Shown: positions 39,291 through 48,234 of the stretch, one piece after another
How the letters are laid out: each line of letters begins with the position of its first letter
Numbering within the stretch: the stretch's first letter is position 1
Source: an uncultured Collinsella sp.
GTDB taxonomy: Bacteria; Actinomycetota; Coriobacteriia; Coriobacteriales; Coriobacteriaceae
Direction: 5' to 3'
DNA length: 55,420 nucleotides
Assembly (NCBI GenBank): GCA_900541025.1
Contig: UQIL01000016.1
Location: 1-55,420 of the forward strand
Translations under genes and position numbers: made by a program
Notes under the pieces: generated by a model
What the model saw: only the letters and a program-made list of their open reading frames with translations
What the model was told of the DNA's origin: nothing
The model's database searches: none

Positions 39291-40952
39291 TTAGTCCGTA
39301 GCGAGGTTCATGGGCGTCACCTGCAGACGGTCGACACCCTCGTGCTGGCCGATCGAAGCGCGCACGAACTCGCGGAACAGCGGCTGCGGGTTGGTCGGGC
39401 GGCTCTTGAACTCGGGATGAGCCTGGGTTGCCACATACCACGGATGCACGTCGCGCGGCAGCTCGACCATCTCGACCAGGCGCTCGTCAGGCGACAGACC
39501 CGAGATAACCAAACCGGCGTCCTCGAGCTGGTCACGGAAGGCGTTGTTGAACTCAAAGCGGTGACGGTGACGCTCGTAGACGAGCTCCTCGCCATATGCC
39601 TCGCGAGCAAGGGTATCGGCGGCGAGCTTGCACGGATAGGCGCCCAGGCGCATGGTGCCGCCCTTCTCGGTCACGTCCTCCTGCGAGCTCATCAGATCGA
39701 TGACGCTAAACGGGCCGTCCGGATCGAACTCGGAGGAGCTGGCGCCGGCAAGGCCGACGACGTTGCGGGCGAACTCGCACACGGCCACCTGCATACCCAG
39801 GCAAATGCCCAGATACGGAATCTTGTGCTCACGGGCAAACTCGGCCGCGAGGATCTTGCCCTCCAGGGCGCGCTTGCCAAAGCCGCCGGGGACCAGGATG
39901 CCCGAGGCGTCGCCCAAAACCTCGGAGACATTCTGCTCGTCGAGGCTCTCGCCGTCGACCAGCTGGACGTCCACATGGCGATCGTAGAAGACGCCCGCAT
40001 GGTGCAGGGCCTCGATAACCGACAGGTACGCATCGGGCAGCTGCGTGTACTTACCCACGACGGCGATCTTCACCTTGTCGGCGTGATGGTTGGCGTGATT
40101 CTGTTTGCGCAGGAACTCGTTCCACTCGCTCATGTCGCGCTCACGCGGATCCAGACCCAGGCGTTCGCAAATGCGCAGGTCAAAGTCCTGCTCGGCAAGC
40201 AGCTGCGGAACATCGTAAATGCTCGCGCAGTCCTCGTTGGTAAAGACGCAATCGGTGTCGACGTCGCAGAAGCTTGCGATCTTTCCGCGGATAGCGTCAT
40301 CGATATGGTGGTCGGAGCGCAGCACGATGATATCGGGCTGGATGCCAAAGCTGCGGAGCTCCTTGACGGAATGCTGCGTGGGCTTGGTCTTGACCTCGTG
40401 GGCGGCGGCGATATAGGGAACGAGCGACACGTGGATGTAGCAGACGTTCTCGGGGCCGGCCTCCTTGCGGTACTGGCGGATGGCCTCGACAAACGGCTGC
40501 GACTCGATGTCGCCGATCGTGCCGCCCAGCTCGGTGATGACTACATCGGAGCCGGTCTGCTCCTCGATGCGGCGGAACTTGTCCTTAATGGCATTGGTGA
40601 CGTGAGGAATCACCTGCACGGTACCGCCCAAAAAGTCGCCGCGACGCTCGCGGGCGATCAAGCTCTTATAGATGGCGCCGGTCGTAAAGTTGGAATCGCG
40701 GGTCAGGTTCTCATCAATAAAGCGCTCGTAATGACCCAGGTCCAGGTCGGACTCGTAACCATCCTCGGTAACGAAGACCTCACCATGCTGGAAGGGGCTC
40801 ATGGTACCGGGGTCGACGTTCAGATACGGATCGGCCTTCTGCATCGTTACTTTGTAGCCACGCGACTTGAGCAGACGGCCCAGCGAGGCCGCGGTGATAC
40901 CCTTGCCCAAGGACGAAACCACGCCACCGGTTACGAACACATGCTTGGTCAT
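39291..40952 (-). CDS. pyrG: CTP synthase PyrG
   Basis: A 553-residue enzyme. The synthetase domain starts MTKHVFVTGGVVSSLGKGIT with the P-loop, followed by DPYLNVDPGTMSPFQHGEVF and ELGGTIGDIESQPF. The class I glutaminase domain (about 295-540) has PGGFGKRALEGK, GICLGMQ with the catalytic Cys, and a C-terminal HPEFKSRPTNP with the His-Glu pair. It makes CTP from UTP, glutamine and ATP. It is cotranscribed with xerD, two bases apart. No unusual residues are seen. Confidence 0.99.
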   Translation of the reverse strand: MTKHVFVTGGVVSSLGKGITAASLGRLLKSRGYKVTMQKADPYLNVDPGTMSPFQHGEVFVTEDGYESDLDLGHYERFIDENLTRDSNFTTGAIYKSLIARERRGDFLGGTVQVIPHVTNAIKDKFRRIEEQTGSDVVITELGGTIGDIESQPFVEAIRQYRKEAGPENVCYIHVSLVPYIAAAHEVKTKPTQHSVKELRSFGIQPDIIVLRSDHHIDDAIRGKIASFCDVDTDCVFTNEDCASIYDVPQLLAEQDFDLRICERLGLDPRERDMSEWNEFLRKQNHANHHADKVKIAVVGKYTQLPDAYLSVIEALHHAGVFYDRHVDVQLVDGESLDEQNVSEVLGDASGILVPGGFGKRALEGKILAAEFAREHKIPYLGICLGMQVAVCEFARNVVGLAGASSSEFDPDGPFSVIDLMSSQEDVTEKGGTMRLGAYPCKLAADTLAREAYGEELVYERHRHRFEFNNAFRDQLEDAGLVISGLSPDERLVEMVELPRDVHPWYVATQAHPEFKSRPTNPQPLFREFVRASIGQHEGVDRLQVTPMNLATD

Positions 40953-41080
40953 ATTGAGTTACCTGCGCTTCCCGTAGAAGTTGTTTATCCACATCTTACG
41001 GGTCTTCATTGTAATACTCGCGCCGCGGACCGTTCGCAATTTTTCTTGCGTGCGATTGCATTTCTCAATCTTGAAACAAA

Positions 41081-41106
41081 ACGCCGCCCGGTTTCCCAGG
41101 CGGCGT
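41081..41106 (-). terminator. Terminator after the winged-helix gene
   Basis: ACGCCGCC and GGCGGCGT pair around a short loop, followed on the minus strand by UUUUG. It lies 24 bp after the regulator gene stop. Confidence 0.75.
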
Positions 41107-41130
41107 CGCTATGGCAAGGGTTACATGCTG

Positions 41131-41469
41131 CTATCGATCAGCAACCTCGTCCTCAAGCATTTCTTGAACGAGCATGCCGGTACGGACGCCCTCAAGATAC
41201 CACTCGCCACGTTCGGTGAGGCAAATGCCATTTGCAAGCTGACCGCCGTCGTCGCTATAACGCGAGACGACATCAATCATGCCTTCGGAATCCAAGCGAT
41301 CGATTGCGGCGCGGGCACGATACGGCGAAACCCCCACGCGCTCGGCAAGCGTTTTGCGCGAGAAACTATACGGCCCGCCATTGTCTTTGGTTTGCTGGTC
41401 GATCTCCATCAACACCAGCACCTCGACACGCTTCATATCGTTGACACTCGCACGACCCTTGCCCGCCAT
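41131..41469 (-). CDS. Winged helix-turn-helix transcriptional regulator, 112 aa
   Basis: Starts at ATG 41469 (MAGKGRASVNDMKRVEVLVL) with ribosome site GAGGAGG; an upstream frame to 41523 lacks one. The fold is a small winged helix: KRVEVLVLMEIDQQTKDNGG, then SRKTLAERVGVSPYRARAAI as the recognition helix region, and DRLDSEGMIDVV leading to the wing. It resembles MarR/PadR-type small regulators, but no ligand domain is present. The gene is alone with its own terminator. Its target is unknown; the neighbours pyrG and the DUF1846 gene give no firm clue. Confidence 0.75.
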   Translation of the reverse strand: MAGKGRASVNDMKRVEVLVLMEIDQQTKDNGGPYSFSRKTLAERVGVSPYRARAAIDRLDSEGMIDVVSRYSDDGGQLANGICLTERGEWYLEGVRTGMLVQEMLEDEVADR

Positions 41470-41663
41470 AGCAGCCTCCTCAAACCGAGCACGAGCATCT
41501 AACGCGCCGTGCGCGACCGACACACCTCACGATGGCAGGTAATATCCATCATGCGGCATCCCGCTAAGGATGAAACAGTTACGGTTATTGTATACCGCTC
41601 AAATTGTCTCTAGGCAGGTAAACAGCTATTTTTCGCCGAAATAGGCGCTTTATTGATCAAAAA

Positions 41664-41691
41664 GCCGTACCGGGCGCTAACCCGATACGGC
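41664..41691 (-). terminator. Terminator of the DUF1846 gene
   Basis: GCCGTACCGGG and CCCGATACGGC form an imperfect 11-bp stem with a 6-nt loop, followed by five U on the minus strand. Confidence 0.88.
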
Positions 41692-41725
41692 CAAAATGCA
41701 ATGCAATTACCGCGGTGCTTCAAAC

Positions 41726-43207
41726 TTAGCGATGGAAGAAACCGCGGCGCTCAAACTTGGGCTCGCAGCACACGTTGATACCCAGTTTGCGCAGTACCGT
41801 CTCGTCCGTCGGCGAGATAATCACGCTAAAGAAGGCATCGCAACCGCGAAGCTGCTCCAGGCCCGAAAGGACGCGAGCGGCCGTCTCGCTCGTGGCCGAG
41901 GTGATCGACAGCGCCATAAGCGTCTCGTCGGTGTGGAGGCGCGGGTTTTTGCTGCCCAGGAAATGCGTCTTGAGCTTGCTGATGGGCTCAATCGCCTCAT
42001 CGCTAATGACCTCGAGCTCAAGGTCGACGCCCGAGACATGCTTGAGGGCGTTCATAATGAGCGAACTTGCGGCGCCCAGGCGCGTAGAGGTCTTACCGGT
42101 CACCACGGAGCCATCGGGCATGACCATGGCACCCACGGGACCACCCGTCAGTTGCTCCCTGGTGAGGGCCGCCGAGCGCGCCGGTGAGTAGTTCTTATCG
42201 ATGCCGGCTTTCTTCATAATGATCTTGAGACGGTCGACTTGCTCATCGCCCACGCCGGTACGGCGCACATTTTCGACCGCGGTAAAGTAGCGACGGACGA
42301 TCTCCATCTTGGAAGCGTCGCGGCAGGCATCGTCATCGGTGATGGCAAAGCCGACCATATTGACGCCCATGTCCGTAGGGCTCTGATAGGGGCTCTTGCC
42401 CAGGATCTTTTCCATCAGGGCACGGACCACCGGGAAGGCCTCGACGTCGCGATTGTAGTTGACCGTGGTCTTGTTGTAGGCCTCAAGGTGGAACGAATCG
42501 ATGATATTGGCGTCGTCGAGGTCAGCCGTGGCGGCCTCGTAGGCAATGTTGACCGGATGCGTAAGGGGCAGATTCCAAACCGGGAAGGTCTCAAACTTGG
42601 CATAGCCGGCGGCGGTACCGTGCTTATGCTCGTGATACAGCTGCGAGAGGCAAGTAGCGAGCTTGCCCGAGCCGGGGCCGGGTGCCGTCACGACAACGAG
42701 CGGACGCGTGGTCTCGACAAACTCGTTCTTGCCGTAGCCATCGTCGGACACGATCAGATCGACATCGTGCGGATACCCCTCGATGGGATAGTGCAGCTTG
42801 GCGGGAATACCGAGCGCGTTCAGGCGGTTGCGGAACACATCGGCAGCGGGCTGGCCGGCATATTGGGTGATGACCACAGCCGCGACGGCAAAGCCGTTGC
42901 CGCGGAACAGGTCAACCAGGCGCAGCACATCCTCGTCATAGGTAATGCCCAAGTCGCCACGTGCCTTGTTCTTCTCGATATGGTTCGCATTGATTGCGAT
43001 GATGACCTCGACATCGTCGGCGATGCTCTTGAGCATGCGGAACTTGCTGTCCGGTTCAAAACCCGGTAGCACGCGGCTCGCATGATAGTCATCGAATAGC
43101 TTACCGCCAAACTCCAAATAGAGCTTGCCGCCAAACTGCGAGATGCGCTCCTTAATGTGAGCAGCCTGCAGCTCGATATACTTCGCGTTGTCGAAACCCT
43201 GGCGCAT
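41726..43207 (-). CDS. DUF1846 (UPF0371) family protein
   Basis: A 493-residue cytosolic protein starting at MRQGFDNAKYIELQAAHIKE (43207, ribosome site GGGAG). It is typical in length for DUF1846. Recognisable blocks are QFGGKLYLEFGGKLFDDYHA, RVLPGFEPDSKFRML, VVTAPGPGSGKLATCLSQLY with a P-loop-like GPGSGK, and TDMGVNMVGFAI. The family is widespread in Firmicutes and Actinobacteria with known structures but no agreed function; the GPGSGKLAT loop suggests nucleotide or phosphate binding. It is monocistronic, with a terminator. It could also begin eight codons upstream at 43231. Confidence 0.93.
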   Translation of the reverse strand: MRQGFDNAKYIELQAAHIKERISQFGGKLYLEFGGKLFDDYHASRVLPGFEPDSKFRMLKSIADDVEVIIAINANHIEKNKARGDLGITYDEDVLRLVDLFRGNGFAVAAVVITQYAGQPAADVFRNRLNALGIPAKLHYPIEGYPHDVDLIVSDDGYGKNEFVETTRPLVVVTAPGPGSGKLATCLSQLYHEHKHGTAAGYAKFETFPVWNLPLTHPVNIAYEAATADLDDANIIDSFHLEAYNKTTVNYNRDVEAFPVVRALMEKILGKSPYQSPTDMGVNMVGFAITDDDACRDASKMEIVRRYFTAVENVRRTGVGDEQVDRLKIIMKKAGIDKNYSPARSAALTREQLTGGPVGAMVMPDGSVVTGKTSTRLGAASSLIMNALKHVSGVDLELEVISDEAIEPISKLKTHFLGSKNPRLHTDETLMALSITSATSETAARVLSGLEQLRGCDAFFSVIISPTDETVLRKLGINVCCEPKFERRGFFHR

Positions 43208-43692
43208 ATATGGCTCCCGTCCCGTTTCCATTTAATGTTCTAGGCGATTATAACGGAGCCCGCCCTCCCCGATACCCAGACCATCAACAGGCACCAACCA
43301 AACATCCGTCAAACCTCTTGTCGGACATATTTGGTGCAAACTAACCTGACCCCATTGCACCGCCCCATAACACCAACAATGGCAGCGCCGCAGGTGGAGC
43401 AAAAGTCAGCGAAAGCCCGCCAGAGCGAGCAAGGTGACGTGAAAGAGGAGGGCATAGGCCTTTTGGCCATGCCCGACGATTGAACGTCAGATTGCCGCTC
43501 TGGCGGGCTTGCAGCGTCGAGTGGTTCCGGCGTTTGGTAAAACGCCGGAACACAAGAGCGCCCCCTCCCGCGCACGGAACGGGAGGGGGCTAAAGGTAGG
43601 AGTCTACCGGTGGGTTGACCCCACCGGACAGACGATGACCAGGTGATCCTTTACAGGATCGTCAAGGTTTCCGTGGGGTACCCGTTGGGTAC
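43208..43692. ncRNA. Structured intergenic region, candidate noncoding RNA (strand unclear)
   Basis: No gene is supported in these 485 bp, yet the density of inverted repeats is striking. A long rod pairs AAGCCCGCCAGAGCG (43414-43428) with its complement (43496-43510). Inside it, GCAA/TTGC and TGACGT/ACGTCA continue the stem and an inner hairpin GGGCAT.GGCC/GGCCATGCCC has a TTTT loop. Further hairpins are TTCCGGCGTTT/AAACGCCGGAA, GCCCCCTCCCG/CGGGAGGGGGC, GGTAG/CTACC, CCGGTGGG/CCCACCGG, GATCCT/AGGATC and GTACCC/GGGTAC. GGTGCAA/TTGCACC pairs near the left. None has a classical U-run. RNase P, tmRNA and SRP RNA signatures are not recognised. Candidate RNA families, such as the Collinsella-1 motif, would need a covariance search. 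Confidence 0.4.
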
Positions 43693-45171
43693 TTAGAGCA
43701 GCACGCAGGCGACGGTCAGGATGACGGCGCAGACGACGGAGAGCGCGACGATGAGCTTAAGGGCAAACTTGAGCCAGGTCGTCCACTCGATCTTGGCCAG
43801 GGCGAGACCGCCCATGATGGCACCGGAGGTCGGGGTGAACAGGTTCACGACACCGATAGCAGCGGAGAAGATCATGACCATGACCTCGGGCGAGAAGCCG
43901 AGCTTAACAGCCAGCGGTCCCATGATGGGCATGGAGACGGTAGCCATACCAGAGGTCGAGGGGATCAGGAAGGACAGGCCGAAGTAGACCAGGAAGCTCA
44001 TGGGAGCGAAGATCACGCCGGACAGGCCAGCCAGAGCATTGGCGGCAGCGTCGAGGACGTAGACGTCGAGGCCGGTGTTAGCCATGAGGACGGAGATACC
44101 ACGGGCGAGGGCGATGACGAGAACAACGGACATCATGTCGGCAGCGCCGGTGATGAAGGTGTTAACGATCTGCTTCTCGGACAGGCCACCGATGATACCG
44201 ATCAGGACGGCCATGAGGAAGAACCAGGTGGAAGCCTCGTCGAAGTACCACTGGCCAATGGGCAGGCCGGTGATCAGGGCAGACCAGCCCTGGACGACGG
44301 CGTTACCGTCGGCGTCGTAGACAGCGCCAGCGTCGAAGAAGTTGGCGACGCCCTCGTTGAGATCGGCCAGCGGAATGAAGCCGACGATCATGACGACGAA
44401 GGTGAAGGCGAAGGCGATCAGAACACCCTTCTGACGACCGGTGAGCTTGACCTCCTTGTGGACCTCGGAAGCAGCCTTGCCGTGAGCCTCTTCGGCGTCC
44501 TTGAGCTCCTGCATCGACAGGATGGTGGAACCCTTGTCAGCCTTGACCTTCTTGGCATAGTTCATCACGAAAACGATGGACATAGCGGTAGTGACAATCC
44601 ACAGGACGGCACCGAGGCCGATGATGATGGACTGGTTGACCTCAATGCCAACGCCGGTCAGAGCGTCGACGGCAGCGCCGACGGCGAACGGGTTAACCGT
44701 GGAGCCCAGGCAGCCGCAGCCAGCGCCGAGCAGGACGGTAGCGGCGCCGACCATGGGGTCGAAGCCAGCGGCCATCATGGTAGCGGCGAGCAGGGCGTAG
44801 AAGGGAACGGTCTCCTCGCACATACCATAGGTGGTACCACCGAGGGAGAAGATGAGCATAAGGACAGGAACGAGCATGATCTCGTTGCCCTTAAGCTTCT
44901 GCACCAGAACGGCGATGCCGTTGTCCAGAGCGCCGGTCTCGGTCATCATACCGAGGAAGCCGCCCAGGATCATAACGAAGAGGCAGACGGGCAGAGCGTC
45001 AGCGAAGCCCAGGATCGGGGCGGTGCAGAAATCGCTCAGGCGGGCTGCAGTAACCGCGCCGCCGGACGTGCCGGAGACGATAACGGTAATCACTGCAACA
45101 ATTGCCAGCAGAGCTAGAAGAATGGTGAACGATGAAGGCATACCGCGCTTTTTCTTAGCGGTCTCAGTCAT
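43693..45171 (-). CDS. YfcC-family carrier, probable arginine/ornithine or basic amino acid transporter
   Basis: A 492-residue membrane protein starting at ATG 45171 (GGGGGG about 10 bp upstream). About twelve to thirteen hydrophobic helices are seen in two halves, with GGTTYGMCEETVPFYALL and GCLGSTVNPFAVGAA in the first, and PSTSGMATVSMPIMGPLA and NLFTPTSGAIMGG in the second. These Gly/Thr/Ser-rich re-entrant loops are characteristic of the YfcC/C4-dicarboxylate-anaerobic (DcuC-like) superfamily. Members lie beside arginine deiminase genes in many anaerobes and are proposed arginine-ornithine exchangers. It lies 147 bp downstream of argF, separated by a terminator. The substrate is inferred from context. 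Confidence 0.88.
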   Translation of the reverse strand: MTETAKKKRGMPSSFTILLALLAIVAVITVIVSGTSGGAVTAARLSDFCTAPILGFADALPVCLFVMILGGFLGMMTETGALDNGIAVLVQKLKGNEIMLVPVLMLIFSLGGTTYGMCEETVPFYALLAATMMAAGFDPMVGAATVLLGAGCGCLGSTVNPFAVGAAVDALTGVGIEVNQSIIIGLGAVLWIVTTAMSIVFVMNYAKKVKADKGSTILSMQELKDAEEAHGKAASEVHKEVKLTGRQKGVLIAFAFTFVVMIVGFIPLADLNEGVANFFDAGAVYDADGNAVVQGWSALITGLPIGQWYFDEASTWFFLMAVLIGIIGGLSEKQIVNTFITGAADMMSVVLVIALARGISVLMANTGLDVYVLDAAANALAGLSGVIFAPMSFLVYFGLSFLIPSTSGMATVSMPIMGPLAVKLGFSPEVMVMIFSAAIGVVNLFTPTSGAIMGGLALAKIEWTTWLKFALKLIVALSVVCAVILTVACVLL

Positions 45172-45272
45172 GGTTCTCATCCCCCCTTCATAAATCATTT
45201 AACTTTCTCGCGCTAAGCGGATCTTCCGTGCCGTGCTCACCGCCCGACGCGAGATATTTACCAGACAAAGCC

Positions 45273-45302
45273 GCTCGGGGTGTGCAGCAAGACACCCCGA
45301 GC
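45273..45302 (-). terminator. Terminator after argF
   Basis: An 11-bp perfect stem GCTCGGGGTGT/ACACCCCGAGC with an 8-nt loop, 16 bp beyond the argF stop. The U tract is short (GGCUUUG), so readthrough to the carrier gene is possible. Confidence 0.75.
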
Positions 45303-45318
45303 GAGATGCTAGATGCTC

Positions 45319-46314
45319 TTACTTGAGCGTGGCGTACATGACAGCCTTGATGGTGTGCATGCGGTTCTCGGCCTCGTCGAAGACCTTGGAAGCGGGGCTC
45401 TCGAAGACCTCGTCGGTGACCTCCTGCTCGGTGATGCCGAACTGCTCGCACTTCTCTGCGCCAATCGTGGTGTTGGTGTCGTGGAAGCTGGGCAGGCAGT
45501 GCAGGAAGATGGCACCCGGGTTGGCCATAGCCATGACCTCGGAGGTAACACGATACGGGGTAAGCTGAGCGATGCGCTCGGCCCAGACCTCGTCGGGCTC
45601 GCCCATGGAGACCCACACGTCGGTGTAGATAACGTCGGCACCGGTGACGCCGTCCTTGACGTCGGTGGTCAGCTTGATGGTGCAGCCGTTGGCCTCGGCG
45701 ATGGGCTTGCAGGCCTCGATGACGTCGTCAGCGGGCATGCACTCCTCGGGGCCGCAGGCCACGAAGTTCATACCGAGCTTGGAGCAGACGACCATGAGGG
45801 AGCGAGCAACGTTGTTCTTGCAGTCGCCCATGAAGACGAGAGTCTTGCCCTTGATGTCGTAGTTGAAGTTCTCCTGGACGGTCAGGATGTCGGCGAGCAT
45901 CTGGGTGGGATGCCACTCGGTGGTCAGGCCGTTCCAGACAGGCACGCCGGACTTAGCAGCGAGCTCCTCGACGTCGTCCTGGGCAAAGCCACGGAACTCG
46001 ATGCCGTCATACATGCGGCCGAGAACGCGGGCGGTGTCCTCGATGGACTCCTTCTTGCCCATCTGCGACGAACCCGGATCGAGGTAGGTGACGCCCATGC
46101 CCAGATCCATGCCGCCGACCTCGAAGGCGCAGCGGGTACGAGTGGAGGTCTTCTGGAAGAGCAGAACGATGTTCTTGCCCTCGAGATAGCGGTGCGGAAC
46201 GCCAGCGCGCTTCATATCCTTGAAGTTCTTGGAAAGCTTGAGCAGGTACTCGATCTCCTCGGTGGTGAGGTCGAGAAGCTTGAGGAAGCTACGGCCGGAG
46301 AGGTTAACACCCAT
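45319..46314 (-). CDS. argF: Ornithine carbamoyltransferase
   Basis: A 331-residue enzyme. The carbamoyl phosphate site is STRTR at residues 57-61 (FQKTSTRTRCAFEV), the ornithine loop is HCLPSFHD near 270, and the HPTQMLADILTVQE segment is near 135. It interconverts ornithine plus carbamoyl phosphate and citrulline. Beside two arginine deiminase genes it most likely works in the catabolic direction, splitting citrulline (ArcB role), but sequence alone does not separate ArgF from ArcB. Its start lies 105 bp from the arcA stop, with a hairpin between. Confidence 0.95.
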   Translation of the reverse strand: MGVNLSGRSFLKLLDLTTEEIEYLLKLSKNFKDMKRAGVPHRYLEGKNIVLLFQKTSTRTRCAFEVGGMDLGMGVTYLDPGSSQMGKKESIEDTARVLGRMYDGIEFRGFAQDDVEELAAKSGVPVWNGLTTEWHPTQMLADILTVQENFNYDIKGKTLVFMGDCKNNVARSLMVVCSKLGMNFVACGPEECMPADDVIEACKPIAEANGCTIKLTTDVKDGVTGADVIYTDVWVSMGEPDEVWAERIAQLTPYRVTSEVMAMANPGAIFLHCLPSFHDTNTTIGAEKCEQFGITEQEVTDEVFESPASKVFDEAENRMHTIKAVMYATLK

Positions 46315-46378
46315 GGTTCGATTCCTTTCGAAGAAATGAATTACGTAAGTATTAGTGTTGCCCGTTTAACGGGCGAAG

Positions 46379-46407
46379 CCGGTGCGGTTGTAGGGGGACC
46401 GCACCGG
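46379..46407 (-). terminator. Terminator/hairpin after the first arcA copy
   Basis: CCGGTGCGGT and ACCGCACCGG form a perfect 10-bp stem with a 9-nt loop, 12 bp after the arcA stop; no strong U-run. A 15-bp palindrome with GCCCGTT arms (46361-46375) follows. These may partly separate arcA from argF transcription. Confidence 0.6.
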
Positions 46408-46419
46408 AAACGGAAAGAC

Positions 46420-47661
46420 TTAGAGGTCCTCGCGCCAGAAGGGCATGCTCATGCAGCGCGGGCCGCCGCGGCCGCGGGAGAGCTCGGCGGAGGGCACGAC
46501 GAGAAGGTCCAGGCCCTCCTTGTACAGCACGTCGTTGGTGACGGTGTTGCGGGCGTAGACGCAGATCTTGCCGGGCTCGACGCACAGGGTGTTGGAGCCG
46601 TCGTTCCACTGCTCGCGGGAGGCCGCGATCGGGTCGCCGCCGCCGCAGGGGATCAGCTTGACCTGGTCGACGCCGGTGGCGTCCTCCAGGACGTGCTCGA
46701 GGGTGTCCTCGATCAGGCGGATGTTCACGTCGCCCGGGTTCTTGCCGGCGGTCAGCTCGTAGACGCGCAGGGTGCCCATGATGGCGGGGTGGATCGTGAA
46801 CTTATCGACGTCGATCTGGGTGAAGACCGTGTCGAGGTGCATGAAGGCGCGCGAGACCGGGATGTCGAAGGCCAGGATGCGCTCGACCTTGGAGTCGGAG
46901 TTCCAGAAGATGTTCTGGGCCATGACGTCGATCGCGGCGGCCTGGGTGCGCTGGGAGATGCCGACGGCGAGGGTCTTCTCGTTGATGTTCAGCACGTCGC
47001 CGCCCTCGGTGTGGAACTGGCAGTCGCGGCGGAAGTACAGCGAGACGTCCTTGTAGTCGGGGTGGTACTTGAAGATGTACTTGCCGTACAGGGTCTCGCG
47101 GTTGCGGGTGACCGAGTACATGCGGTTGAGGTTGACGCCCTCGCCGACGACCGCGAACGGGTCGCGGGTGAAGTAGAGGTTGGGCATCGGGTCGATGATC
47201 AGGTCGGACTCGGACTCGGAGTTGACCAGGGAGTCGAGGGTCGTGGACGCCGTGAGGGGCATGTCGATCTCGGACTTGGTCATGCCGGCCATGGTCTTCT
47301 TGACGAACTCGAGGTTGTCCTCGATGGAGTCCAGCTTCTCGCGGACGATCTGCGGCATGTGCTGGCCGCGGATGCCGGCCTCGGCGATGTACTGGTCGGT
47401 GAACTCGGCGCGGGCGCCGGGGACCTGGTCGAACACCTCGGCGACGAGGTTCTCGAGATAGAGGACCTCCACGCCCTGGTCCCTCAGGATCTGGGCGAAG
47501 GTGTCGTGCTCCTGCTGCGCGACCTCCAGGAACGGGACGTCGTCGAACAGGAGTCGCTCGAGCTCGTCGGGCGGCAGGTTGAGGAGCTCGTCGCCGGGAC
47601 GGTGCAGGCAGACCTTCCTGAGCTTGCCGATCTCGGAAGGCACGTGCAGACCTTTCGTCAT
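46420..47661 (-). CDS. arcA: Arginine deiminase, copy 1
   Basis: A 413-residue arginine deiminase that converts arginine to citrulline and ammonia, the first step of the ADI pathway. Features are the N-terminal RKVCLHRPGDELLNLPPDEL, PNLYFTRDPFAVVG, CQFHTEGGDVL, AFMHLDTVFTQID with the catalytic His and Asp, and the nucleophile Cys403 in RGGPRCMSMPF. Its protein sequence is identical to the second copy (49509-50750), and the DNA appears identical wherever I compared it. The third positions are extremely GC-rich, suggesting high expression. Ribosome site GGTAGGAGG. Upstream lies a long AT-rich regulatory region. Confidence 0.97.
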   Translation of the reverse strand: MTKGLHVPSEIGKLRKVCLHRPGDELLNLPPDELERLLFDDVPFLEVAQQEHDTFAQILRDQGVEVLYLENLVAEVFDQVPGARAEFTDQYIAEAGIRGQHMPQIVREKLDSIEDNLEFVKKTMAGMTKSEIDMPLTASTTLDSLVNSESESDLIIDPMPNLYFTRDPFAVVGEGVNLNRMYSVTRNRETLYGKYIFKYHPDYKDVSLYFRRDCQFHTEGGDVLNINEKTLAVGISQRTQAAAIDVMAQNIFWNSDSKVERILAFDIPVSRAFMHLDTVFTQIDVDKFTIHPAIMGTLRVYELTAGKNPGDVNIRLIEDTLEHVLEDATGVDQVKLIPCGGGDPIAASREQWNDGSNTLCVEPGKICVYARNTVTNDVLYKEGLDLLVVPSAELSRGRGGPRCMSMPFWREDL

Positions 47662-48234
47662 GGCCTCCTACCTTTCTTTCGGGCCCTTGTCAGGGCCGAT
47701 TCGTTAGCGCCCCTCCGTGTGAGGCGTTATTGCTGACGACATATTTATATCCAAAATCAGCCCATACTTCCACCTTGCCCCCGAACGGTTTTTTATAGGG
47801 GGTGAACGGCATACACATATACTTCACGCATGGCACACTTCATCTTAATAAAGCGTATTTACGTGCTTAAACGCGTTTTCAATCCTAAAATCAAATGGAA
47901 CTTAACTTTGTTAAACCATCCTCAAATTGCATATTTCCACTAAAGCTATGAATAGAATTAGCGGTTCATACCGCGTCTCAACCATTTTCATTTTTATTCA
48001 GAAAAAAGTTTGTCCTATTCATTTCTGGTAAATAAATTACCGTTTACCAGACGCTTGATACCGTTCACCGGAAACTCAGTATAAGGCCCAGCGGATACCG
48101 GCTCGCTTTACGGCCCCATTTGTAACAACTTGACTTCTCGGTATAGAAAAACGGACCCGCTTCACTAGGGAAACGGGTCCGTTTTCGATTATCTTCGGCC
48201 AATTTAGATAACGCCCTCGAAGATCATCGGAATC
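47662..48234. promoter_or_regulatory. Long AT-rich upstream region of arcA copy 1
   Basis: No gene is seen in 573 bp. On the minus strand, TTTTGGATATAA (47745-47756) is a likely -10 region 84 bp before the ATG. A 22-bp box, reading ACCGTTCGGGGGC and continuing, lies at 47768-47789. Both occur at identical distances before the second arcA. An ARG-box-like TATGAATAGAATTA lies at 47947-47960. The right end contains the aminotransferase terminator. The AT content is far above that of the genes. Confidence 0.6.
48148..48185 (-). terminator. Terminator of the arcT-like gene
   Basis: A perfect 12-bp stem AAAACGGACCCG/CGGGTCCGTTTT, loop 14 nt, with U-runs on both sides. It lies 50 bp beyond the aminotransferase stop. 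Confidence 0.9.

Noticed and set aside
39342..41219. 625-codon plus-strand frame opposite pyrG
   Set aside because: Antisense shadow of a complete CTP synthase.
43309..43575. 88-codon minus-strand frame in the hairpin-rich region
   Set aside because: Its codons are dictated by the inverted repeats, there is no good ribosome site and the product is Ser/Pro/Arg-rich noise.
45313..47736. 807-codon plus-strand open frame opposite argF and arcA
   Set aside because: It is the antisense of two well-supported enzymes; its long length follows from GC-rich third positions, and its Val/Leu/Asp/Gly composition matches no family.
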